Shown here: piece by piece, positions 21,591 to 29,989 of the stretch
Position numbering within the stretch: position 1 is the first letter of the stretch
How the letters are laid out: each line of letters opens with the position of its first letter
The notes under the pieces: generated by a model
What the model was told of the DNA's origin: nothing
Database searches by the model: none
The model's input: only the letters and a program-made list of their open reading frames with translations
From: Saccharopolyspora kobensis
Lineage (GTDB): Bacteria > Actinomycetota > Actinomycetes > Mycobacteriales > Pseudonocardiaceae
Reading direction: 5' to 3'
DNA length: 64,000 bases
NCBI RefSeq assembly: GCF_900108315.1
Contig: NZ_FNVB01000002.1
Location: 496,001-560,000, forward strand
Program-made: the position numbers and the translations under genes

Positions 21591-22883
21591 TCAGCGCGGC
21601 TCGGGCCGAACCCGGTCGTCCACGAGTACCGACGGGTCCTCGGGAGTACTCGCAATCGTCCGATTCCGGACGAAAAGTCCCAGCAGCGCCAGCAACAGCA
21701 GGCCCAGCAGCAGGTACGGATTGCCGAAGAAGTGCTGCACCGGCGTCCACGGAGGACCGGACGGCAACGATTTGAACACGGCCGCCAGCACGGTCACCGA
21801 GGTGAGCGCGGCGACGGCGAGCCAGCCCAGGCTGCGCAACCGAACGGAGTAGCCGAGCAGCACCAGCAGCGCCGGGGCGCACCACACCCAGTGGTCCGAC
21901 CACGACGTCGGCGAGATCAGCAGCGCGAGCAGCCCGGTGGCCACCACGCCCAGCACCGGCTCGGTGCGCCGGACCGCGAAGGCCACCACGGCCACGCAAG
22001 CCAGCGAGAGCAGCACCCACAACCCGTTCTGCACCGACGGCGCGAGCTCCAAGCGGGCCAGCCCGCCCATGATCGACTGGTTGGTGTGGAAGGCCGAACC
22101 GCTCACCCCGCTCGCCGGCCCCTTGCCGAACCAGTACTCCACCGCGGCCGAGTAGTTCAGCGCGAAACCGACCAGCGTGCCGAAGGCACCGGTCAGCACG
22201 GCGACCACCGCGGCGCGGAAGTCCTTGCGGAACAGCAGGAACAGCAGGAAGGCGGCGGGTGTGAGCTTGATCGCCGCGGCGACGCCGATCAGCATGCCGC
22301 GCGGCCAGCGCGGGTTGATCGCCAGGCAGTCGACGATGACCAGGCCCATCAGCAGGATGTTGATCTGGCCGAGGCCGAAGGAGGCGTAGACCGGCTCCAG
22401 GAACAGCGTCCAGGGCAGCAGGGCCATGGCCACCGCCAGCGCGCCGCGCCGCCCGACGGCCGCCCACATGTGCCGCGTGACCAGGTACAGCGCCGCGCCG
22501 ATGGCGAGCATGTCGACGAGGTAGAGCGCGGCCAGCCCGGCGACGAAAGGCAGCAGCGCGAACGGCAGCAGCGGCAGCAGCGCGAACGGCGGGTACACCC
22601 AGGGCAGCACGCGGCCGATGCTGACCGTCGGCGCGGTGTTCATGATGTCGCCGCCCGCCAGCCAGGTGTGCACGGCCCAGCGGTAGACCTGGTAGTCGAT
22701 GGCCGAGCCGTCGTCCAGCCCGGCGCGCCGCATGACGAGCAGCAGGACGAAGGAGAGGGCCAGCAGCGGCACCGACGCGATCGTGATGGCGCGCGAGCGC
22801 CGCACCACGAAACCGCGCAGCCGGTCCGGGAGTTCGCCGAGGTCGAGCGCAGGATGGCCGGATTTGAACCGCACCGTGGCCAA
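21591..22883 (-). CDS. GT87-type polyprenol-phosphate mannosyltransferase
   Basis: A 430-residue integral membrane protein with about ten hydrophobic helices, of the DUF2029/GT87 family of polyprenol-phosphate-mannose-dependent alpha-mannosyltransferases that act on the outer face of the membrane in glycolipid synthesis. Typical family features are the acidic loop after helix 1 ('DDGSAIDYQVYRWAVHTWLAGGDI'), 'PWVYPPFALLPLLPFALLP', 'GQINILLMGL', 'AAIKLTPAAFLLFLLFRKDFRAA' and 'ISPTSWSDHWVW'. TTG at 22883 has GAGAGGA 7 nt upstream. GTG at 22874 is possible. It stands alone between gltB and the MarR gene. Confidence 0.85.
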   Translation of the reverse strand: MATVRFKSGHPALDLGELPDRLRGFVVRRSRAITIASVPLLALSFVLLLVMRRAGLDDGSAIDYQVYRWAVHTWLAGGDIMNTAPTVSIGRVLPWVYPPFALLPLLPFALLPFVAGLAALYLVDMLAIGAALYLVTRHMWAAVGRRGALAVAMALLPWTLFLEPVYASFGLGQINILLMGLVIVDCLAINPRWPRGMLIGVAAAIKLTPAAFLLFLLFRKDFRAAVVAVLTGAFGTLVGFALNYSAAVEYWFGKGPASGVSGSAFHTNQSIMGGLARLELAPSVQNGLWVLLSLACVAVVAFAVRRTEPVLGVVATGLLALLISPTSWSDHWVWCAPALLVLLGYSVRLRSLGWLAVAALTSVTVLAAVFKSLPSGPPWTPVQHFFGNPYLLLGLLLLALLGLFVRNRTIASTPEDPSVLVDDRVRPEPR

Positions 22884-23042
22884 ACTGGAGTCCTCTCGAT
22901 CAGGCGACCGACGTGGATCACCGGTGCGTGATCGGCCGATCACGCCGCGCTCGCCTGGTCGCGGGATGTTCTCGTTGAAGAACCGGAGAACTTTATCGCA
23001 TCGAACCGTCGCCCCAGCGCACGCCTCGCCGGCAGCGCGCGG

Positions 23043-23534
23043 TCACCGGGCGACCCCGTCGAGCGAGCCCAGCAGCTTGGCCAGCAGCGCGCCCAGCTGC
23101 TCGCGCTCGCCGGCCTCCAGCGGCTCGAGCAGCTGCCGCTCCCGGTCGAGGTGATCCGGGAAGAGCCGGTCGATCAGCTCCCGGCCGCGTTCGGTGAGGT
23201 GCACGTCGACCTCCCGGCGATCGCGCCGGGAGGCGGTGCGGTTGATCAGCCCTTCGGCCTCCAGCCGGGCGAGCCGCTTGGTGGTGGCCGCGCCGGAGGA
23301 CAACGTCTCCCTGGTGAGCTGGCTGGGCCGCAGTCCCCCGTCGGCCCGCCGCAGCGCGCTGAGCACCTCGAACTCCATCCGCGACAGACCGGTCTCGGCG
23401 AACGCCGCGGCGTCGAGCTGGTTGATCAGCGCCGCGAGCCGCCGCACCCGGCCGATCACGTCGATCGGGGACATGTCGAGATCCGGCCACTGCGCGCGCC
23501 ACTGCGCGCTGATCCGTGCGACTGCGTCGTCCAC
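23043..23534 (-). CDS. MarR-family transcriptional regulator
   Basis: A 163-residue winged-helix repressor. 'LSRMEFEVLSALRRADGGLRPSQLTRETLSSGAATTKRLARLEAEGLINRTASRRDRREVDVHLTERG' is the complete MarR DNA-binding domain with the beta-wing, flanked by dimerisation helices. The GTG has GGAG 7 nt upstream. It is divergent from the FUSC exporter gene, and the 44-bp space between the starts contains an AGTAAA/TTTACT inverted repeat over the exporter's -10 box. Autoregulation and control of the exporter by a small aromatic ligand is the likely arrangement. Confidence 0.88.
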   Translation of the reverse strand: MDDAVARISAQWRAQWPDLDMSPIDVIGRVRRLAALINQLDAAAFAETGLSRMEFEVLSALRRADGGLRPSQLTRETLSSGAATTKRLARLEAEGLINRTASRRDRREVDVHLTERGRELIDRLFPDHLDRERQLLEPLEAGEREQLGALLAKLLGSLDGVAR

Positions 23535-23551
23535 CGGCGCACTCCTTCACG

Positions 23552-23577
23552 AGTAAATCATCTGGTAATATTTTACT
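23552..23577. promoter_or_regulatory. MarR operator overlapping the exporter promoter
   Basis: AGTAAA (23552-23557) and TTTACT (23572-23577) form an inverted repeat spanning TAATAT (23566-23571), which lies exactly 7 nt before the FUSC GTG at 23579. This reads as a leaderless promoter with an overlapping repressor site. Confidence 0.6.
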
Positions 23578-23578
23578 A

Positions 23579-25177
23579 GTGAACGTTCCTGCCGACCGCG
23601 CGAAGCCCGAATCCGCCCTGACCCGCCTGCGCCGAGCGCTGCGCGTCCGCGAAGCGCTCCGGTACACGCCGACGGTCGGTGGTGTGGTGGCTCCCGCGCT
23701 GCGGGTCGGAGTGTCGTTCGGCGCCCCGATCGCGGTGCTGGTGGCGATCGGCCACCCGGATCTCGTGCCCTTCGCCGCGTTCGGCGCGTTCACGTCGCTG
23801 TACTGCCGGGTCGACACCTGGTCCCGCCGCGCACGCCTGCTCCCGCTCATCGCGCTGGGACTGGTCGTGAGCGTGGCCACGGCAACGATGATCGCCGCCG
23901 CCACCGGCAACGCGCTCATCGGGGTCCTGGTGCTCACCGCGATCGCCACGGTGGGCAAGCTGGCCTCCGACGTGCTGGATTTCGGCCCGCCCGGCGGCCT
24001 GATGTTCGTCTTCGCCGCCGGTGCCGCCGCCTACGCCGCGCACGACTGGTCGGGCGTGGGCCCGCACATCGGGATCATGGCGGCCTCCGCAGCGCTGTCG
24101 GTGGCGCTGAGCCTGCTCGGCAACCTGCTGCACCCGACCGGCCCGCACCGCGTCGCGACGGCTCGCGCGCTGGTGGCGATCGCCGATCACCTCGACTCAC
24201 CGAACCCCGCCACCCGCCACCGCGCGCACCTCGCGGCGCACCGGGCGTTCGCGACCTTGCGCGGCAACAGCCGCACCATCACCGCGCTCCGCGCCCACCT
24301 GGCCGACGCCGAGCACCTGCTCCACCACCCCGCCGAAGCGGCGCACCTGCGAGAACTCGCCCGCAAGCTCCACCGCGGCCGCATCCCGCGCCCGGCCACC
24401 GCACCGCAGTTCCCGTGGAACTCCCGGCACGCCGGTGCGCCGTGGTCGGCGCGGATCTCGCCGTTCCTGCCGAACGCGGGGCGGATGCTGCTCTCGTGCC
24501 TGCTCGCCGGGCTGATCACCCTCGCGGTGGGGCTCGACCACGCCTACTGGGCGGTGGTGTCGGCCAGCGCGGTCCTGCAGTCGACCAACGCCACGGCGAC
24601 CTGGCACCGCACGGTGCAGCGCATGACCGGAACGCTCGGCGGGGCGGTGCTGGCGTTCGCGATGTTCGGCTTCCAGCCGAGCCCGCTGGCCATCCTGGTG
24701 CTGGTGGTGGTCTGCCAGCTGATCGCCGAGCTGTTCGTCCAGGCCAACTACGCGCTGGGCCTGCTGTTCGTCACGCCGCTGGCCCTCGGCCTGGCCTCGC
24801 TGAGCAATCCGGCGGCGCACGACGAGCTGATCGTCGAGCGCATCGCCACGACGGTCCTGGGCGCGCTGATCGCCGCGGCGGTGAGCCTGATCCTGATCAA
24901 CCGGCAGTCCGCGCGCCGGCTGAGCGCGGCCCTCACCGGATGCCGCGAAGCCCAGCGGCAGCTCCGCGAAGCGGACGAGTCCACTGTGGCCGAATCCCGG
25001 GCGCGCCTGATGCGCGCGCTCTTCGCGCTCCGCAACGCCCACGCGGTCGCCGACGGCGAACCCCGGCACCGCAACCCCCGGACCCGGGAAGTCCTCGACA
25101 CCGAGCACGAGGCCTACGAGCTGCTGGCCGCAACGGTCCCGGCCCGCACCGCGAAGCAGCGATCACCTCTCACTTGA
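23579..25177 (+). CDS. FUSC-family aromatic acid exporter-like membrane protein
   Basis: A 532-residue protein with two sets of hydrophobic helices: residues ~35-180, and ~300-440 ending 'GALIAAAVSLILINRQSARRLSAAL'. They are separated and followed by cytoplasmic helical domains, the architecture of the FUSC/AaeB-like efflux family. 'HAYWAVVSASAVLQSTNATATWHRTVQRMTGTLGGAVLAF' is the characteristic second-half motif. GTG at 23579 was chosen over the track-length start because it follows a -10 box by 7 nt. It is divergently paired with a MarR repressor, so it probably exports aromatic or phenolic acids under MarR control. Confidence 0.85.
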   Translation: MNVPADRAKPESALTRLRRALRVREALRYTPTVGGVVAPALRVGVSFGAPIAVLVAIGHPDLVPFAAFGAFTSLYCRVDTWSRRARLLPLIALGLVVSVATATMIAAATGNALIGVLVLTAIATVGKLASDVLDFGPPGGLMFVFAAGAAAYAAHDWSGVGPHIGIMAASAALSVALSLLGNLLHPTGPHRVATARALVAIADHLDSPNPATRHRAHLAAHRAFATLRGNSRTITALRAHLADAEHLLHHPAEAAHLRELARKLHRGRIPRPATAPQFPWNSRHAGAPWSARISPFLPNAGRMLLSCLLAGLITLAVGLDHAYWAVVSASAVLQSTNATATWHRTVQRMTGTLGGAVLAFAMFGFQPSPLAILVLVVVCQLIAELFVQANYALGLLFVTPLALGLASLSNPAAHDELIVERIATTVLGALIAAAVSLILINRQSARRLSAALTGCREAQRQLREADESTVAESRARLMRALFALRNAHAVADGEPRHRNPRTREVLDTEHEAYELLAATVPARTAKQRSPLT

Positions 25178-25465
25178 CACTCGGGCGAACCACCGCGTCG
25201 AGTGATCACCGCACAAGCGGCACTGCTCCTCTTCCTGCGCCGGACCACCGCCGGATCGGACTCGCCGACGTCACCTCGAACTCCTGGACCCGGGTAGGCC
25301 TGACCCGCGGCGCGGAGAAGTCTGCCGTGATCCAACTCGGCCACCACCGGCTGTGCAGCGAAGCAGACACGGCACGCACCTGGTGGCGCAGCGCAGGCCG
25401 CCCTCGACGGCAACCACACGATCGACGCGGTCAGCACGCGCGGGTCCAGCACGTCAGCGGTGTGG

Positions 25466-26401
25466 TCATGGTGCCGGACCGACCAGCGCGCCCATGGCGC
25501 GCGAGGTGGCCATCACCGAAGCGAGCGCAGCGACCAGCGTCGGGTGGTGCACGAGGTCGAAAACGGCGGCGGCGTCGCCGGTGGGCATCGTTCGCTGGAC
25601 GGGCATGGCGCCCTGCGGGGACTGCGCGGCGGCGTAGCGCCGCCAGATCGCGGCATCGAGCACCGGACGGGGTAGGCAGGCGTCGACGACCAGGAGTTCG
25701 CCGAGCAGGTCCCAGTGCTTCCGGGCGGCCCACTCGTCGATCCAGCTTGGCAACCACAACGCGAGGTAGTCGGCGATGTCGGTGGGCAATCGGTCCAGTT
25801 TCCCGCCCCAGTCGGTGAGGTGGTAAACCGTGTGAGTGATGTCGTAGGCCACGTGGTAGTCGACCGTCCATGGCTCAGGCCGCTGCCCCAGCCAGGTCCG
25901 CCGTGTCGCGGCGGCGACGTCGGCCTGCCCCAGTCCGACGGCGGCGGCCGAGCCGATGATCCCCAACCGCCGGTTCGGCAGCGCCTCCAAGGCGTGCCAG
26001 CTACCGGTGCCGTTGATCAGCCGGGCGTGTGCCTCGATCCCGCGGTGGCGATACCCCAGTTCGCGGAACGCGACGTAGGTTTCCAGCGGTATCGGGGACA
26101 TCGGTTCGTCACGTTGCAGCCAGGCCAAGAGTTCGCCGCCGTCTAGCGCCTCCTGCCAGGCGAAGTCGAGCAGCCGCGTGACCTGCGCGGCCTGCCGGGT
26201 GCCGGCCACGCCTTCGCGCAACAGCGCACTGCCGATGACCGCCAGTTCCCCGACGGGCTTGAACCGCGGCTTGATCTCGTGCGGCGGGCTGTCGTGGTGC
26301 AGGCGGATCCGGAAGTGCTCGCGGTGCTCGGAAAGCCGGTTCAGCGCACCGGCCCCGACCCGGTGCAGCACCGCGGCGAGATCGTTGTCCACAGTGGTCA
26401 T
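25466..26401 (-). CDS. Conserved protein of unknown function (paralog 2 of coupled operon)
   Basis: A 311-residue soluble, largely helical protein that I cannot assign with certainty; it resembles actinobacterial DUF6895-type proteins. It is clearly paralogous to the preceding gene product, sharing 'LLDFAW/LFDFAW', 'PLEtYVAF/PLEMYAAF', 'RRTWLG...PEPW/RERTWLG...EPW', 'ITHTVYHLTDWG/VTHTVFHLTDWC', 'YLALWLPSW/YLRLWLPAW', 'WDLLGELLVVDACLPRP/WDLTGELLAVASALPRP' and 'HHPTLVAA/YHATLVTA'. The invariant THTV-HLTDW block, with two His and an Asp, looks like a metal or catalytic site. No signal peptide or membrane segment. Its ATG overlaps the stop of its paralog (ATGA). It is the last gene of the operon. 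Confidence 0.75.
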   Translation of the reverse strand: MTTVDNDLAAVLHRVGAGALNRLSEHREHFRIRLHHDSPPHEIKPRFKPVGELAVIGSALLREGVAGTRQAAQVTRLLDFAWQEALDGGELLAWLQRDEPMSPIPLETYVAFRELGYRHRGIEAHARLINGTGSWHALEALPNRRLGIIGSAAAVGLGQADVAAATRRTWLGQRPEPWTVDYHVAYDITHTVYHLTDWGGKLDRLPTDIADYLALWLPSWIDEWAARKHWDLLGELLVVDACLPRPVLDAAIWRRYAAAQSPQGAMPVQRTMPTGDAAAVFDLVHHPTLVAALASVMATSRAMGALVGPAP

Positions 26402-27318
26402 ATCGAGGTCTTCTCGGGAGTCGGTGCGGCGGCTGCGCTCAGCCGCGCGGTCAGCACGGCGCTGAACGCGGTGACGAGGGTGGCGTGGTAGCAGTGCGGG
26501 AAGCTGCGCGGGCCCCCGGCGAGCTCGCTGGTCTCGGCGACGCTTCCGTCAGCGGCTTGGGCGGCCGCCAGCGCCGCCCAGTACTCCCCCGAATCCGGCG
26601 GGCGAGGCAGTGCTGAAGCCACGGCGAGCAGTTCGCCGGTCAGATCCCACTGGCCTGCGTCGACGGTGCAGGACAGCCACGCCGGAAGCCACAGGCGCAG
26701 GTATTCGCCGATCTCCGGTGGCAGCCCGGCCGAACTGGTGCACCAGTCGGTCAGATGGAAGACCGTGTGAGTGACGGCGTAGCCCTCGGGAGCGGTGAAC
26801 GACCACGGTTCGGCCACGCCGCCCAGCCACGTCCGCTCTCGAACCGCCGCCGGGTCGCAGTGCGGCGGCAGACCGAGGACCTGTTCGGCGTGCAACACGG
26901 CCAGGGTCCGGGACGGCTGCTGCTCGGCGGAGCGCCAGGCCCGGGTCCGCGTGATCTGGCGCAACTGCGCGTCCAGCCCGGTGTGACGTCGACCCGCATC
27001 GGCGAACGCCGCGTACATCTCCAGCGGATACGTGGCGTGTGGCTCCCGGCGTGCCAGCGCGGCCAGCACCTCGCCCTCTCCGGTCTCGCGCCAGGCGAAG
27101 TCGAACAGCGCCCGCGCCCGCACGTGCACCGGCGAGCCAGGTGAGCTGAGTCGGGCGATCACGGTGGACAGCTGAGCCAGTTCGGCCAGTGGCCGCAGGG
27201 TGCGGTCCCGGGAGTGCTGCGGATCGGCGGGGTCGGCGGGCAACCGGAAGTGCTCCCGGTTCGCATCCAGCCAGCGCAGGGCCGCCTGCGCGATCGCGGT
27301 CAGGTCCGCGCCGTTCAT
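26398..27318 (-). CDS. Conserved protein of unknown function (paralog 1 of coupled operon)
   Basis: A 306-residue protein of the same unknown family as the next gene (see shared motifs there). It differs by having Cys residues close to the conserved block ('HLTDWCTSS') and in 'WLSCTVDAGQWDL', which could add metal ligands. The start is the ATG at 27318 that overlaps the stop of the 231-residue protein gene (ATGA); it also overlaps the next start (ATGA). No export signal. Possible roles are a tailoring enzyme for the 61-residue peptide encoded first in the operon, or a subunit of a heteromeric complex with its paralog. This is inference from gene order. Confidence 0.75.
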   Translation of the reverse strand: MNGADLTAIAQAALRWLDANREHFRLPADPADPQHSRDRTLRPLAELAQLSTVIARLSSPGSPVHVRARALFDFAWRETGEGEVLAALARREPHATYPLEMYAAFADAGRRHTGLDAQLRQITRTRAWRSAEQQPSRTLAVLHAEQVLGLPPHCDPAAVRERTWLGGVAEPWSFTAPEGYAVTHTVFHLTDWCTSSAGLPPEIGEYLRLWLPAWLSCTVDAGQWDLTGELLAVASALPRPPDSGEYWAALAAAQAADGSVAETSELAGGPRSFPHCYHATLVTAFSAVLTARLSAAAAPTPEKTSI

Positions 27319-28010
27319 CGAGCAACGCCTCGCCGCAGGATCTGCGCCGCGCGCACGTGCAACGCCACCCGCGCGTCGCCCGCGCCCATCAGCCCCACGA
27401 ACTCCACACCGGCGTCGAGCCCGAGCGAGTCCGGAACACCGGCGACCGCGGCCAGCCAGCGGCCGACACCGGCCGCCTGCGGCCAATCGCGGCGGCGAAC
27501 CGCGCGGACGAAACCCCGCGCCACGTCCTCCACCCTGTCGGCCACGGCAGCGGTCAGCGCTGAAGCCGGGAACCCGGCCAGCATCGCCAGCTGCGCGAGC
27601 TCGTGGGCCAACTGCGCCCACGGCCGCGCTGCCACCCAGTTCACCTCGGGCTCCCCACCCGCGCCTCGACGGTGATCACCCATCGCGTGCTGCAGCGCGG
27701 CCCGCGCACCCCAGTGCGTCCACCCGCTGCACACCGAGCCGGCCGCGGGCGGAAACGCGCGGACGGCCTCCCCCAGCAGCTCGACCCCGGAACCCGAAGG
27801 AGGGCGCCCGAGCAGGGTGCTCGGGGCGAGCAGGTCCGCCCCCAGCACCCGGCCCGCCGCCACCCACACCGGATCGCTCGCGCCGACCGGCACCGACGGG
27901 GCTGCCCCGGAGTCGGGGGCTGCGTCCTGCAGCCCGCCGACCACCACCCGGGCCAGCTCCGCCACGGCTTCAGCCAGCGCCACCGACGGGTTGTTCACGC
28001 GCTCCCCCAT
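27315..28010 (-). CDS. Hypothetical helical protein in peptide-linked operon
   Basis: A 231-residue protein that I do not recognise. It is Ala-rich and mostly helical in character, with no signal peptide, no membrane segment and no evident catalytic motif. Visible features are a central 'GWTHWGARAALQHAMGD' and a C-terminal 'GDARVALHVRAAQILRR'. The ATG at 28010 lies 3 nt after the peptide gene stop with no own Shine-Dalgarno, so translation is probably coupled to the peptide. The stop overlaps the next ATG (ATGA). A carrier or recognition protein, or a subunit of the enzyme encoded downstream, would fit. Confidence 0.65.
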   Translation of the reverse strand: MGERVNNPSVALAEAVAELARVVVGGLQDAAPDSGAAPSVPVGASDPVWVAAGRVLGADLLAPSTLLGRPPSGSGVELLGEAVRAFPPAAGSVCSGWTHWGARAALQHAMGDHRRGAGGEPEVNWVAARPWAQLAHELAQLAMLAGFPASALTAAVADRVEDVARGFVRAVRRRDWPQAAGVGRWLAAVAGVPDSLGLDAGVEFVGLMGAGDARVALHVRAAQILRRGVAR

Positions 28011-28013
28011 TTG

Positions 28014-28199
28014 TCAGTGCCTCGGCCGCGGCGGAGGCGGGGACAGAAAAGCACGCCCTATCCCGAGCACCAGGCTTGCGCACTCCCGGGTGTCGTTGTA
28101 GACGCCCTCGAGCTCAGGGCTGTCCAGCAACGCCTCCACAGCCGCGGCGAAATCCCCGTGCTGCGTCTCGACATTCGAGCTTTTCTCCACAATCGACAT
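28014..28199 (-). CDS. 61-residue peptide, first gene of the coupled operon
   Basis: A short open frame with a good GAGGAG site 8 nt before its ATG. It begins 'MSIVEKSSNVETQHGDF', continues with the acidic helical stretch 'AAAVEALLDSPELEGVYND', then 'TRECASLVLGIGRAFL' and a Pro-rich basic end 'SPPPPRPRH'. An acidic leader-like N-terminal part followed by a Cys/Ser segment is the general look of a ribosomally made modified-peptide precursor. It could equally be a small helical partner protein. It is followed after 3 nt by three overlapping genes, two of them paralogs. No similar peptide comes to mind, so the function is open. Confidence 0.65.
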   Translation of the reverse strand: MSIVEKSSNVETQHGDFAAAVEALLDSPELEGVYNDTRECASLVLGIGRAFLSPPPPRPRH

Positions 28200-28669
28200 G
28201 CGATCGACTCCTCGATACGGACCGGAAAATCGCCATCCGGCAACGATTCTCAATGTCCCAGCCGTATCGCACCGCGCCACCGCAGTCACCCGCACGACCG
28301 CCGCCTCCCCCGACAGCAGCTCCGCACACCACACGAACGAACCAACCGCGCCGCGCAGCACCGGTGCGCGCGCTCGCAGGTCGTGGCGCGGGATGTTCCA
28401 GCCTGCACACCCGCTCGACCAGAGATCACCGACACGCAGAACGCTTCCTTCTCGCTTGTCCGCGAAAATGTCTCGTAATCGGCCGACGAAGCCATGCTCG
28501 GCGCAGTTCCGAGATCATCGGAGGGAACAGCGTTGGCACGAGGTCGTCGTCAGAACAACTGAGGTGCTGCGCGCGCTCAGGGCGCAGGAAGAGCAGCAGC
28601 CGCACCATCGAGGGGTGGAAAGCGGTGGAGGACGCCTTCTGCTTCGAAGGCGTCCTCCACCGCTGGGGT
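28200..28669. other. Upstream region of the peptide operon
   Basis: 470 bp without a convincing gene, carrying the promoter side of the peptide operon and, at the far end, a strong terminator. Codon third positions are mixed here, unlike in the flanking genes. A minus-strand frame starting 'MVRLLLFLRPERAQHL' (ATG about 28608) could be a remnant of an older gene. I cannot pick a promoter with confidence. Confidence 0.45.
28621..28664 (-). terminator. Perfect 19-bp hairpin after the F420-type oxidoreductase
   Basis: AGCGGTGGAGGACGCCTTC pairs perfectly with GAAGGCGTCCTCCACCGCT around a 6-nt loop, 5 bp beyond the stop codon of the minus-strand gene at 28670. Confidence 0.85.
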
Positions 28670-29107
28670 TCACTTGGGTTCGAGGACGAAGACCGGGATC
28701 TGCCGGTCGGTCTTCTCCTGGTACTCGGCGTAGGCCGGGTAGGCCGCGACCGCGCGCTCCCACCACTCGGCGCGTTCCGCGCCTTCGACCTCGCGTGCGA
28801 CGAAGTCCTTGGTCACGGTCCCGTCCTGCAACTGGAACTCGGGGTGGGCCTTGATGTTGTAGTACCAGGTGGGATGCTCGGGAGCACCGCCCTTGGACGC
28901 CACCACCGCGTACCTGCCCTCGTGCTCCACCCGCATCACCGGGGTGTAGCGCAGCTTGCCGCTCTTCGCGCCGCGCAGCGTCATCAGCACGATCGGCGAT
29001 CCCTGGATCTCGATGCCCTCGGTGGTCCCGGTCTCGAGGATTCTCTTGGTCTGCTCCTGCACCCAGCTCGTGGGGCTGAACTCCACGTCCTTGTCCGCCA
29101 TGTCCAC
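28670..29107 (-). CDS. Nitroreductase/deazaflavin-dependent (Ddn-like) oxidoreductase
   Basis: A 145-residue split beta-barrel protein of the Ddn/F420-dependent group, which uses reduced deazaflavin F420 to reduce quinones or xenobiotics. Typical segments are '[14 protein letters not shown]', '[46 protein letters not shown]' and '[43 protein letters not shown]'; the G..SGKLRxxP and HPxWYxN blocks are diagnostic. GTG at 29107 has GAGGGG 8 nt upstream; ATG at 29101 has no suitably spaced site. Single gene with its own terminator. The substrate is unknown. Confidence 0.88.
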   Translation of the reverse strand: MDMADKDVEFSPTSWVQEQTKRILETGTTEGIEIQGSPIVLMTLRGAKSGKLRYTPVMRVEHEGRYAVVASKGGAPEHPTWYYNIKAHPEFQLQDGTVTKDFVAREVEGAERAEWWERAVAAYPAYAEYQEKTDRQIPVFVLEPK

Positions 29108-29214
29108 GGTCAACGCCCCTCGCTCCGCACCCATTCCTGCCGCCACCCGGTCGAGCGAACACCGGGCTTCGTCGGGCCAGCGCGCCGCGGGCGCAGAGGT
29201 TGGCCGGTTCGCGG

Positions 29215-29814
29215 TCAGGCCCGCAACGCGTCGACCGCGGTGTCGATCGCGGCCAGCGCCGCGGTCCGGTCGAGCCCCGCCCTCGACACGAGGGAAAGCC
29301 CTTGGACGACGTAGAGCAGCAGCTGGGCTTGGGCCTCGGGGCGGGCGCTGTCGGTGACTTCCCCGGCGGCCTGCCCGCGGCGCAGCGCGTCGGTGAGGAC
29401 GTCGGTGAACCGGCGGTACGAGCGGGCGACGACTTCGGTGGCTTCGCTGTCGTGCGGCACGAGTTCGGCGGTCGTGTTGCCGACCAGGCAGCCCTGCGGG
29501 ACACCCACGTCGGAGATCAGCTCGTCCAGGCGCGCGGGGTGGGTCAGGATCTCGCGGAGCGCGGGCAGCAGCGGGGTGGTGTCGAGCGCGGCGACCAGGT
29601 GCCGCTCGTAGACGTCCCAGTAGAGCCGGACGGCGTCGAGGTAGAAGCGGCGCTTGTCGCCGAACGTCCCGTAGAGGCTGCCGCGTTCGACGCCCAGCGC
29701 GTCGACCAGCTCCTGGATCGATGTCGCCCCGTAGCCCCGGGACCAGAACAGTTCGAGCGCGCGCGCCAGCACCTCGTCCTTGTCGAACTCGCGGGGGCGT
29801 CCGGTCCGTGCCAC
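29215..29814 (-). CDS. TetR-family transcriptional regulator
   Basis: A 199-residue repressor. The N-terminal HTH '[46 protein letters not shown]' is complete and of the AcrR/NemR-like type with 'SLYGTFGDK'. The C-terminal ligand domain contains '[11 protein letters not shown]', seen in the TetR_C_16-type subgroup, which often controls dehydrogenase/reductase genes. GTG at 29814 is preceded at 7 nt by TAGGGT, so it is probably leaderless. It is divergent from an SDR gene, and two inverted-repeat sites lie between them; it is expected to repress both genes. Confidence 0.88.
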   Translation of the reverse strand: MARTGRPREFDKDEVLARALELFWSRGYGATSIQELVDALGVERGSLYGTFGDKRRFYLDAVRLYWDVYERHLVAALDTTPLLPALREILTHPARLDELISDVGVPQGCLVGNTTAELVPHDSEATEVVARSYRRFTDVLTDALRRGQAAGEVTDSARPEAQAQLLLYVVQGLSLVSRAGLDRTAALAAIDTAVDALRA

Positions 29815-29821
29815 GCCTGCG

Positions 29822-29899
29822 ACCCTACGACTTCTTGACAGCGCGTTCAAGAAGTCGGTAGCTTCGCTCACGTCACTTCTTGAACGCTTGCACAGAAGT
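29822..29899. promoter_or_regulatory. TetR operator pair between tetR and SDR genes
   Basis: Site 1: ACTTCTTGA (29830-29838), 8-bp spacer, TCAAGAAGT (29847-29855), perfect arms. Site 2: ACTTCTTGA (29875-29883), 10-bp spacer, AGAAGT (29894-29899). The regulator's -10 box (TAGGGT on the minus strand, 29822-29827) is adjacent to site 1. Site 2 lies on the SDR side, so both promoters can be covered. Confidence 0.7.
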
Positions 29900-29989
29900 C
29901 GTCCCGGCGCGGATGTGGCGCAGTGCAGCCGAAGGACACCCCGCGCCACCCCGTACGCGCCTTGGCGCGCCGTGAGGAGAACCAGAACC

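Noticed and set aside
25114-25452. 112-codon minus-strand frame just after the four-gene operon
   Set aside because: It starts 13 nt after the last operon gene and has GC-ending codons at first, but codon bias fades, it overlaps the FUSC 3' end, and no family or ribosome site is evident. Possibly a remnant; not called.
28286-28608. Short minus-strand frames (e.g. 'MASSADYETFSRTSEKEAF', 'MVRLLLFLRPERAQHL') upstream of the 61-residue peptide gene
   Set aside because: Mixed codon use and no ribosome site; considered as an extra precursor peptide but not supportable.
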